A DNA stretch of 8,096 nucleotides from an uncultured Burkholderiales bacterium (lineage in GTDB: Bacteria > Pseudomonadota > Gammaproteobacteria > Burkholderiales > Burkholderiaceae_D): the NCBI GenBank assembly GCA_937872165.1, contig CALMOR010000093.1, positions 11,867-19,962 of the forward strand, in the 5' to 3' direction. Positions 1-5,854 of this stretch are shown one piece after another; positions within the stretch are counted from its first letter, which is position 1; each line of letters opens with the position of its first letter. Position numbers and translations under genes: made by a program. Under the pieces are notes generated by a model. The model was not told the origin of the DNA. It ran no database searches and was given only the letters and a program-made list of their open reading frames with translations.

Positions 1-752
1 GCGATCATCGCGACGAAGGCCGTCGCATGCTGCAGCGGCGACGCGAGCGGATAGCCGAGATCGACGACGAGGAGCGACACGCCGATGCCGATCGACACCG
101 CGCCCATGACGCGTACGCCGGCCCGCGTGTTCCAGAAACGCCAGCGCGCGGCGGTCATCACGCCGAGCGCGCCGCAGATCCAGCCGCCCGCCGCACCGGC
201 CGCGAGGTCGGCCGGCCAATGCGCGCCGACCGCGATGCGCGACAACGCGATCGCGATCGCGGCAGGCACCGCCCACGCGGCCGTCGCGACCGGACGGCGC
301 GACGCGAGCACGAGCAGCGACGCGAGCGTGAACGCCGTCACCGAGTGGCCCGAAGGAAAGGTGTTGACGTGCAGCACTTCGCCGATCACGTGCACGTGAG
401 CGGGATCGATCACCGAGGCCGGTCGCGGCAACGCGAAGAGGCGCTTCAGTCCGTTCGAGTAGATCCCCCCGTACGCGGCGGCGGCGATGCCGGCCGCGTA
501 CCAGCGCGGCTGTCGGGCCAGCGACGGCGACAGCAGCGCGAACGCGACGATTCCGGTCCCGCAGATCGTCACCATCGACCACGCGCTGTCCGGCAGCAAC
601 GCGGTCGCCGACTGCACGGCGGTGAACGCTTCGAGGTTGAGCGCGCCGCTCTCGAGGAAGACCGCGGCGCACGCGATCAGCACGAGGCCGACGACGAGGA
701 CCGGCAGCAGCGCCACCGGCTCGAGCGGCGCGAGGTCGTCGGACGTGCTCAC
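1..752 (-). CDS. PAP2-family membrane phosphatase (3' end outside window)
   Basis: The 250 residues visible (the rest lies beyond the left edge) carry all three signature motifs of the PAP2/type 2 phosphatidic acid phosphatase superfamily: K103-x6-R110-P111, P133-S-G-H136, and S171-R-x5-H178-x3-D182, with H136 and H178 as expected catalytic histidines. Hydrophobic segments near residues 13-33, 58-74, 85-98, 136-151, 156-170, 183-200 and 214-231 indicate a multi-pass inner-membrane protein. Family members dephosphorylate lipid phosphates such as phosphatidic acid or undecaprenyl pyrophosphate; the exact substrate cannot be read from sequence. I chose the GTG start at 752 because GAGGG (760-764) sits 7 nt upstream and I found no better in-frame start. 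That Shine-Dalgarno overlaps the stop of the upstream membrane protein gene, so the two are probably translationally coupled. The family call is firm, the physiological role open. Confidence 0.9.
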   Translation of the reverse strand, partial: MSTSDDLAPLEPVALLPVLVVGLVLIACAAVFLESGALNLEAFTAVQSATALLPDSAWSMVTICGTGIVAFALLSPSLARQPRWYAAGIAAAAYGGIYSNGLKRLFALPRPASVIDPAHVHVIGEVLHVNTFPSGHSVTAFTLASLLVLASRRPVATAAWAVPAAIAIALSRIAVGAHWPADLAAGAAGGWICGALGVMTAARWRFWNTRAGVRVMGAVSIGIGVSLLVVDLGYPLASPLQHATAFVAMI

Positions 753-759
753 GCGCGAG

Positions 760-764
760 CCCTC
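760..764 (-). promoter_or_regulatory. Shine-Dalgarno GAGGG overlapping the preceding stop codon
   Basis: On the minus strand TGAGGG combines the TGA stop of the upstream membrane protein gene (763-765) with a purine-rich ribosome site. It lies 7 nt before the GTG start of the PAP2 phosphatase. It fixes that non-ATG start and suggests re-initiation by ribosomes finishing the upstream gene. Confidence 0.6.
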
Positions 765-1260
765 ACACGTACGCGATCCATCGACCCGCGACGAGCACCG
801 CGATCCAGGTTGCGATCGAGACCGCGGAGAAGAAGCGTGTCGAGCGGCGCGGCGACGACCCGGGAGGCGCGTCGATCTCGGCGCGATACGGACCCGCGTG
901 GAACATCAGCGCGTTGATCGCGGCGGCGAACAGCAGGACCATCTTGACGATGAACGCGCGATTGCCGACGAGCTCGGTCGCATGCGCCGCGAACAGCAGG
1001 AGACCGGTGGGCACCACGAGCGACAGGCTGAGCAGCGTGACCGGCAGCACGAACAGCATCAACGGTCGAAGCGTCACGTTGCGGCGCAGCCCGAGCAGAC
1101 GCAGGTCGATCACGACGATCGACCCGAAGAGCAGCGCGAAGCCGACGATGTGCAGCGTCTCGACCGTCGGGTAGAGCCACGTCGATTCGCGGAGCGCGGT
1201 ACCGAGGGGACTGCCGGCGACGGCCTCGCCGATCTTCGCGGCGGGGCTCGCGTCGATCAT
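763..1260 (-). CDS. Four-helix membrane protein, DUF6644-like
   Basis: This is a 165-residue protein with a short hydrophilic N-terminus (about 1-28) and four strongly hydrophobic segments near 33-53, 66-92, 103-123 and 143-163. The segment starting at T36-L-H37 and ending at the D52-L-R-L-L-G motif, together with the preceding ES-W-L-Y-P stretch, resembles what I recall of DUF6644 proteins. The function is unknown. Histidines H37 and H121 lie in or at the end of predicted helices and H93 at the end of helix 2, so they could ligate heme or metal (inference). An ATG at 1260 with GAAGG six bases upstream supports the start. The gene lies between a secreted DUF6152 gene (50 bp gap) and a PAP2 phosphatase (10 bp gap), same strand, which implies an envelope operon. 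The real-gene call is strong; the family name is from memory. Confidence 0.8.
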   Translation of the reverse strand: MIDASPAAKIGEAVAGSPLGTALRESTWLYPTVETLHIVGFALLFGSIVVIDLRLLGLRRNVTLRPLMLFVLPVTLLSLSLVVPTGLLLFAAHATELVGNRAFIVKMVLLFAAAINALMFHAGPYRAEIDAPPGSSPRRSTRFFSAVSIATWIAVLVAGRWIAYV

Positions 1261-1310
1261 GCGCGGCCTTCAGCCCCGGACAGGGTCGCGATCGACGCGG
1301 AGCGCGGCCG

Positions 1311-1682
1311 TCATCGCAGTTCGACCGTGTGTTCCCCGGCGCCGTCGGTGAAGCCGACACGTTCGGCACGGACCTCGCCGGCATGGGTCCGGCTCGGATA
1401 GGCGACGACCGTCACCTCGCGGCCCACGCCCATCGCCTCGCGGCTGGCGCCGCGCGACTGCATCCGCGAGACCGGTGCGAGCACGACCGTATAGCGCTTG
1501 CCGTCGGCGTCGAGGGCGATGGTGGCGTGCGGGTTCTCGTAGATGCTGGACGCGATGCGTCCCTTCAGCGTCATCGGGTGGTCGGCGTCGTAGTCGTTCC
1601 AGCCATGATGGGCGAAGGCCGCAGAGGCGCACGACACGAGGATCGCCGCGATGGTCGCTGCGTGGATCGTCCGCTGTTGCAT
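1311..1682 (-). CDS. Small exported DUF6152-family protein with HHGW motif
   Basis: This is a 123-residue protein with an N-terminal signal sequence: a basic start, a hydrophobic core near residues 8-17 and an A-F-A cleavage motif at 22-24. The following H25-H26-G-W, then L-K-G-R-I (39-43) and E-N-P-H52-A, match the pattern I know for DUF6152 proteins: an AHH motif just after the signal, a KG-x-V/I strand and an NPHA motif. The family has no known function to me. The body is short and beta-rich looking, perhaps OB-like (inference). L15-V-S-C18 also fits a lipobox, so the protein may be a lipoprotein instead of soluble periplasmic. The ATG at 1682 has AGGAG seven bases upstream. It is the first gene of a probable operon with a DUF6644-like membrane protein and a PAP2 phosphatase. 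The stop overlaps an ATGA that opens only a 14-codon frame, probably not a gene. Confidence 0.85.
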   Translation of the reverse strand: MQQRTIHAATIAAILVSCASAAFAHHGWNDYDADHPMTLKGRIASSIYENPHATIALDADGKRYTVVLAPVSRMQSRGASREAMGVGREVTVVAYPSRTHAGEVRAERVGFTDGAGEHTVELR

Positions 1683-1713
1683 GAGAGCTCTCCTCGCGAT
1701 TCGACGGGGGCGG

Positions 1714-1722
1714 ATTATCGCA
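1714..1722 (-). promoter_or_regulatory. Candidate extended -10 promoter element for the DUF6152 operon
   Basis: On the minus strand the gap 1683-1758 contains TGCGATAAT, a TGn extension directly before GATAAT, which matches the sigma-70 -10 consensus at five of six bases. Transcription would start about 25 nt before the DUF6152 ATG. The hexamer 17 bp upstream (GTCGTC) is a poor -35, as is common for extended -10 promoters. AT-rich words are rare in this GC-rich sequence, which makes the match more notable. No experiment supports it. If real, the DUF6152 block is separately transcribed from the MBL gene upstream. Confidence 0.4.
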
Positions 1723-1758
1723 CCGCGCCCGGTAGCGACGACCCGCGCGGCGATCGGG

Positions 1759-2712
1759 TCAGCAGTCGAGCAGCCACGCGCCTTCGCGCCGGGCCGCGCC
1801 GACGCGCACGAGGTCGTCGATGGTGCGATCGGCGAGCACGCGCGGCGGCAGGCCGATGTCGCGGTTGGCATGCACGATCGCCGGCACGTCGCGGAACATC
1901 GCATGGACGGTGTCGATCGACATGCGGCGATCGTCGAGCAGCCGGTACTTGAGCAATACCTTGACGACGTGACGACCGTTGCGCGACGGATCGGCCGAGA
2001 GCCGCCGCAGGCGACTGCGCGCGCGGTCGAGTGCGCCTTCGGCATCGGTGAACGGCCGGCCGTGTCCGGGGACGATGACACGCGCGTCGAGCGACTCGAC
2101 CAGTTCGAGGGTCTCGAACGCGGCGCCGAAGTCCTCGGCCAGGGTCTTCGGGTTCGCGGTGGGGAACATGGCCCCGCAGCCGTCCTCCCAGATCGCGTCG
2201 CCCGAGATGAGGATGCCTTCGTCCTCGCAATGGAACATGACCGAATCGACGTCGTGTCCGGGCGCCGCGAGCGCCTCCCACTCGCGACCGCCGAGCGTGA
2301 GGACGTCGCCGGGCGTGACCGTGTCGGTGAAGTCGAAGCGATCGCAGTGCTGGCCGGTGGCCTCGAACGAGAGGAAGCGCTGGTCCCAGTTGCGGACGCC
2401 GTAGGAATTGCCTTCGGGAATGACGATCTCGCACCGCAGGTCGCGGGCCAGCAGCGCGTTGCCGCCGCAGTGATCCGAATGCAGATGGGTGTTGATGACC
2501 CGTCGCAGCCTGGCCGTGGCATGACGTTCGAGTGCGTGGCGGACGAGCGCGAGCGTCTGCTCGGCATGGGCGAAGTAGCCGGAGTCGATCAGCGTCGCGC
2601 CGTTGTCGTCCGCGAACAGCACGCAGTTGGCCGACAGCCAGCCGCGTTCGAAGACCGTCATCCCCGACGGGAGCGCGACGTTCGGGGCCGGGTCTTGCAG
2701 CGGCGTCGTCAT
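1759..2712 (-). CDS. MBL-fold metallo-hydrolase
   Basis: This 317-residue protein has the full metallo-beta-lactamase-fold metal site: D43 in the L-I-D-S-G turn, H76-x-H78-x-D80-H81 in T-H-L-H-S-D-H, H153 in P-G-H-D, D172 in S-G-D-A, and H217 in P-G-H-G. A binuclear zinc or iron hydrolase is therefore expected. A C-terminal helical tail of about 95 residues follows the last motif, as in glyoxalase II-like and SoxH-like family members. There is no signal peptide, so it is likely cytoplasmic. The start overlaps the stop of the upstream isomerase-like gene as ATGA (2709-2712), indicating coupled translation. Because that partner belongs to a glutathione-using fold, a thioester or glutathione-conjugate substrate is a reasonable inference, but lactonase or other hydrolase activity is equally open. 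A longer frame on this strand extends upstream through the isomerase gene; it is not the real start. Confidence 0.9.
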   Translation of the reverse strand: MTTPLQDPAPNVALPSGMTVFERGWLSANCVLFADDNGATLIDSGYFAHAEQTLALVRHALERHATARLRRVINTHLHSDHCGGNALLARDLRCEIVIPEGNSYGVRNWDQRFLSFEATGQHCDRFDFTDTVTPGDVLTLGGREWEALAAPGHDVDSVMFHCEDEGILISGDAIWEDGCGAMFPTANPKTLAEDFGAAFETLELVESLDARVIVPGHGRPFTDAEGALDRARSRLRRLSADPSRNGRHVVKVLLKYRLLDDRRMSIDTVHAMFRDVPAIVHANRDIGLPPRVLADRTIDDLVRVGAARREGAWLLDC

Positions 2713-3362
2713 GCGGCCGCCCTCGCGGCGAGCGAGCGGCCCGGGCCGACCGGCATCTCGCGCGCCGCCCGCATCGCGTCGCCGTCGAAGAGCGGATCGC
2801 CTCGCAGGTAGTCGTCGAGCATGGCGGTGGCGTCGAAGCCCCAGAAGCGCTGGCCGTCGACGACCGCGGTCGGCACGCCGAAGACGCCGGCCGCGAGCGC
2901 ATCGGCTCCGTTCGAGCGGAGGGCGTCCTTGACCTCCGGCGCCTGCAACGCGGCTTCGTCGACCGCGAGCTCGGCGAGCAGCGCCAGCCAGTGTTCGCGG
3001 TCGGTGGGCAGTCTGCCGTCGATCCAGACGTAGGCGAAGAGGCGGTCCACGACGTCGCGGGTGTCGCCGAGCGCGATCGAGAGCCTCAGCAGCGGCAGCG
3101 GATTGAACGGGTGCATCGTCGGCATCGTCAGCGGGACGCCGTGCCGCGCCGCGAGCCAGGTGCAGTGGCGGAAGGTCCACTCGCGCTTCGGGACGATCTC
3201 CGCCGGTCCGACGTTGCCCCAGTGACCGAGCAGTCCGGCGAACAGCAGCGGACGCCGGCGGATCACGATGCCGTCGCTCGACGCGACGACGTCGTCGATG
3301 ACCGCGTTCTGCAGATAGGCGTACGGTGAGACGAAGTCGAAGTACCAGTCCAGGGTCTTCAT
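2709..3362 (-). CDS. 2-hydroxychromene-2-carboxylate isomerase-like (kappa GST/DsbA-fold) protein
   Basis: This is a 217-residue thioredoxin-fold protein of the DsbA/kappa-GST group. The N-terminus has W-Y-F-D-F-V-S12-P-Y-A-Y, where the serine replaces the CxxC of DsbA and would activate glutathione in HCCA isomerases. A helical insertion holds the M-H-P-F-N-P-L-P stretch (83-90). The G-V-F-G-V-P164-T motif supplies the cis-proline, followed by F-W-G-F-D (173-177). NahD-type enzymes isomerise 2-hydroxychromene-2-carboxylate in naphthalene breakdown with glutathione, but many homologues occur outside such pathways. No aromatic-degradation genes are visible here, so the true substrate is unknown. 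There is no signal peptide. The ATG at 3362 has AGGA nine bases upstream, inside a small dyad. It forms a coupled pair with the MBL hydrolase downstream and faces the molybdoenzyme operon across a 148 bp control region. Confidence 0.85.
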   Translation of the reverse strand: MKTLDWYFDFVSPYAYLQNAVIDDVVASSDGIVIRRRPLLFAGLLGHWGNVGPAEIVPKREWTFRHCTWLAARHGVPLTMPTMHPFNPLPLLRLSIALGDTRDVVDRLFAYVWIDGRLPTDREHWLALLAELAVDEAALQAPEVKDALRSNGADALAAGVFGVPTAVVDGQRFWGFDATAMLDDYLRGDPLFDGDAMRAAREMPVGPGRSLAARAAA

Positions 3363-3510
3363 CGAACGGGGTCCTGTAGGACGCGGGCGGAAGGAAGGTC
3401 GGGTATCGGCCGACGCGGAAGGCCGTAGCCGTCCGCTGGCCCGCTCGGTGATCGTGGACGACCATCGCTGTGGACCTTGAGCCGTAACCGCATTTCAGCA
3501 TATCGGGAAC
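3363..3510. promoter_or_regulatory. Divergent intergenic control region with short dyads
   Basis: This is the longest non-coding stretch in the window, lying head-to-head between the isomerase-MBL pair (minus) and the molybdoenzyme-catalase pair (plus). Visible structure: a perfect 5-bp inverted repeat GTCCT-GT-AGGAC at 3371-3382, whose minus-strand AGGAC arm is the isomerase ribosome site; a GTCGG/CCGAC dyad with a 7-base loop at 3398-3414; and an imperfect dyad GATCGT-N5-ACCATC at 3450-3466 that fits the T-N11-A spacing of LysR-type operators. A poor sigma-70-like match on the plus strand (TTGAGC at 3477-3482, then TATCGG at 3501) would give a very short leader. No strong promoter is evident on either strand, so activation by a regulator encoded elsewhere is plausible. 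Confidence 0.5.
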
Positions 3511-5832
3511 ATGGTGGACGAGTCGACCGGCCGTGAAGACACGCTGACCCGTGAAGAGATCGGTCACCCGTCCGGGGGATGGGGATCGGTCGCGGCGGTG
3601 GCGACGATCCTTCTGAAGGAGCGCGTCGCGCTCAGCGGCTCGCGGTTACTGCTCGAGCAGAACAAGTCGGGCGGTTACGCGTGCGTGAGCTGCGCCTGGG
3701 TGAAACCGGCTCATCCGCATCCGGCCGAGTTCTGCGAGAACGGCGCCAAGGCGACGGCGTGGGAGATCACGAAGAAGACCATCCCGTCGGACTTCTTCGC
3801 GACCCACACGGTCGGCGCGCTTTCCACTTGGGACGATTACCGGCTGGAAGCCATCGGTCGCCTCACGTTGCCGATGCGGTGGGATCCGGTGACCGACTGC
3901 TACGTCGAGGTGTCGTGGGACGACGCGTTCGCAGACGTCGGAAGGGAGTTGCAGAAGCTCGAGCCCGAGTCGGTGGTGTTCTATGCATCCGGCCGCGCGT
4001 CGCTCGAGACCTCGTACCTGTATCAGCTCTTCGCACGACTCTACGGCTGCAACAACCTGCCCGACAGCTCGAACATGTGCCACGAGAGCACGTCGGTCGC
4101 GCTGCCGAAGACGATCGGCGTGCCGATCGGAACCGTCCGCCTCGACGACTTCGAGAAGACCGATGCGATCTTCTTCTTCGGGCAGAACGTCGGCACCAAC
4201 AGCCCGCGCATGCTGCATCAGTTGCAGGATGCGCGCGCGAGGGGCATCGAGGTCGTCACCTTCAATCCGCTGCGCGAGCGCGGCCTCGTCGCGTTCGTCG
4301 ATCCGCAGTCGCCGCTGCAGATGCTGAGCAACCGCGGCACCGTCGTCAGCACGCAGTACCACCAGGTTCGCTGCGGCGGCGACACCGCGGCGATCATGGG
4401 CATGTGCAAGGCGTTGATCGCGGCGGACGATCGGGCGATCGCCGCCGGCGACGCGCGCGTGATCGATGTCGTCTTCGTCGACGAGCACACCCACGGCTTC
4501 GCGGAGTTCGCCGCGAGCGCGCGGGCGCTGACCTGGGACGAGATCGAGAGGCAGTCGGGGCTGACCCGTGCCGCGCTCGAGGACGCGACCCGCGTCTATC
4601 GCGAAGCCGACGCCGTGATCGGCATCTACGGCATGGGCCTCACGCAGCACCGCGAAGGCGTGCAGAACGTGCAGATGCTGAGCAACCTGCTCCTCCTGCG
4701 CGGCAACATCGGCAAGCCGGGCGCGGGCATCTGTCCGGTGCGCGGCCATTCCAACGTGCAGGGACAGCGCACCGTCGGCATCACCGAGAAGCCGGAGCTC
4801 GCGCCGATGGCGAAGCTGAAGGAGCTGTACGCGTTCGAGCCGCCGACGAAGAAGGGACTGAACACGGTCGAGGCGTGCGAGGAGATCCTGACCGGCAAGG
4901 TGAAGGCCTTCATCGGGCTCGGTGGAAACTTCGTGCGCGCGGTCCCGGATACCGAACGCATCGAGGCCGCGTGGTCGAAGCTGCGGCTCACCGTGCAGGT
5001 GTCGACCAAGCTCAACCGCAGTCATCTGGTCCATGGCGACATCTCGTACATCCTGCCCTGCCTCGGCCGCATAGAGATCGATCGACAGGGCGACGTCGAA
5101 CAGATCGTCACCGTGGAGGACAGCACCGGCTGCATGCACGCGTCGCGCGGCAAGGCGGAGCCCGCGGCGGAGACGCTGCGATCGGAGATCGCGATCGTCG
5201 CGGCGCTCGCCGAAGCGACGCTGCCGCCCAATCCGAAAGTGCCGTGGCGCACGTGGAGCCGTCACTACGGCGCGGTGCGCGACGAGATCGCGAAGGCCTT
5301 CCCGGAAATCTTCCACGACTTCAACGCACGCCTCGATACGCCGGGCGGCTTCCCGCGGCCCGTCGCCGCGCGCGAACGCAAGTGGAAGACGCCGAACGGA
5401 AAGGCGAACTTCATCGTCCCCACGTCGCTCGAGACCGATGGCGACCTGCCGACCGGTGGCGACGGCGTGCTGCGCCTGACGACGATCCGCAGCGACGACC
5501 AGTTCAACACGACGATCTACGGTCTCGACGATCGCTTCCGCGAAGTCGAGGGCACGCGCCGCGTCCTGTTCATGCATCGCGACGACATCGCCGCGCTGGA
5601 TCTGGTGGACGGCGATGCGGTCGTCGCCGAGGCCGTCACCACCGACGGGATCGTGCGCGTCGTGGAGGACCTGCGCGTGAAGGCCCACGACATCCCGCGC
5701 GGCAACGTGGCCGGCTACTACCCCGAGTGCAATCCGCTGATCCCGCTCGCGCATCACGCCAAAGAGAGCAAGGTTCCCGCCGCCAAGGCGATCCCGGTCC
5801 GCATCCGCGGCCTCGTCGCGGCATCCGTCTGA
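3511..5832 (+). CDS. FdhF/YdeP-family molybdopterin oxidoreductase
   Basis: This 773-residue protein is collinear with E. coli YdeP as I recall it. The N-terminal region has G-G-W-G (22-25), then C58-V-S-C61-A-W and F-C75-E-N-G-A-K-A, three cysteines that could hold an iron-sulfur cluster. The Mo-bis-MGD core shows S-N-M-C190-H-E-S-T-S, where the cysteine takes the place of the Sec/Cys molybdenum ligand of formate dehydrogenase H. Further blocks include G-Q-N-V-G-T-N (224-230), N-I-G-K-P-G-A-G (399-406), R-G-H-S-N-V-Q-G (411-418) and V-S-T-K-L-N-R-S-H (497-505). The C-terminal dinucleotide-binding domain has T-P-N-G-K-A-N-F (627-634) and R-S-D-D-Q-F-N-T-T (660-668). Without a twin-arginine signal it should be cytoplasmic. 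The YdeP substrate is unknown; E. coli ydeP is linked to acid resistance. The ATG at 3511 has only a close-set GGGAA upstream, but the start agrees with the YdeP N-terminus. It is followed after 22 nt by a catalase homologue. Confidence 0.93.
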   Translation: MVDESTGREDTLTREEIGHPSGGWGSVAAVATILLKERVALSGSRLLLEQNKSGGYACVSCAWVKPAHPHPAEFCENGAKATAWEITKKTIPSDFFATHTVGALSTWDDYRLEAIGRLTLPMRWDPVTDCYVEVSWDDAFADVGRELQKLEPESVVFYASGRASLETSYLYQLFARLYGCNNLPDSSNMCHESTSVALPKTIGVPIGTVRLDDFEKTDAIFFFGQNVGTNSPRMLHQLQDARARGIEVVTFNPLRERGLVAFVDPQSPLQMLSNRGTVVSTQYHQVRCGGDTAAIMGMCKALIAADDRAIAAGDARVIDVVFVDEHTHGFAEFAASARALTWDEIERQSGLTRAALEDATRVYREADAVIGIYGMGLTQHREGVQNVQMLSNLLLLRGNIGKPGAGICPVRGHSNVQGQRTVGITEKPELAPMAKLKELYAFEPPTKKGLNTVEACEEILTGKVKAFIGLGGNFVRAVPDTERIEAAWSKLRLTVQVSTKLNRSHLVHGDISYILPCLGRIEIDRQGDVEQIVTVEDSTGCMHASRGKAEPAAETLRSEIAIVAALAEATLPPNPKVPWRTWSRHYGAVRDEIAKAFPEIFHDFNARLDTPGGFPRPVAARERKWKTPNGKANFIVPTSLETDGDLPTGGDGVLRLTTIRSDDQFNTTIYGLDDRFREVEGTRRVLFMHRDDIAALDLVDGDAVVAEAVTTDGIVRVVEDLRVKAHDIPRGNVAGYYPECNPLIPLAHHAKESKVPAAKAIPVRIRGLVAASV

Positions 5833-5843
5833 CCATCCGCATC

Positions 5844-5850
5844 GAGGAGG
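5844..5850 (+). promoter_or_regulatory. Strong Shine-Dalgarno for the catalase-like gene
   Basis: GAGGAGG ends four bases before the ATG at 5855 and is the best ribosome site in the window. It fixes the start of the catalase-like gene. It also suggests the second gene of this operon is translated more efficiently than the molybdoenzyme, whose own site is weak. Confidence 0.7.
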
Positions 5851-5854
5851 TTTC

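Noticed and set aside
247..260. Overlapping GCGATCGC octamers (also at 4435-4442 and 8070-8077), resembling cyanobacterial HIP1
   Set aside because: Four copies are slightly more than expected, but they all fall in coding sequence and follow from frequent GCG-ATC-type codon runs; no other cyanobacterial trait is present.
27..917. Plus-strand frame of 296 codons at the left end
   Set aside because: It is Arg/Asp/His-rich shadow coding opposite the PAP2 phosphatase and DUF6644-like genes, which carry real motifs.
1270..1314. Fourteen-codon frame starting at the ATGA overlap after the DUF6152 gene
   Set aside because: It is too short and has no ribosome site of its own beyond coupling; it more likely reflects chance ATGA at the stop codon. 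A leader peptide role cannot be excluded but has no support.
3398..3414. GTCGG/CCGAC dyad as an operator
   Set aside because: Short GC dyads of this kind are common by chance here; it is kept only as a note in the control-region entry.
1759..3567. Single 602-codon minus-strand protein fusing an N-terminal region to the MBL hydrolase
   Set aside because: The first part is the shifted frame of the isomerase gene and has no domain; the MBL protein has a sensible ATG at 2712 coupled to the isomerase stop.
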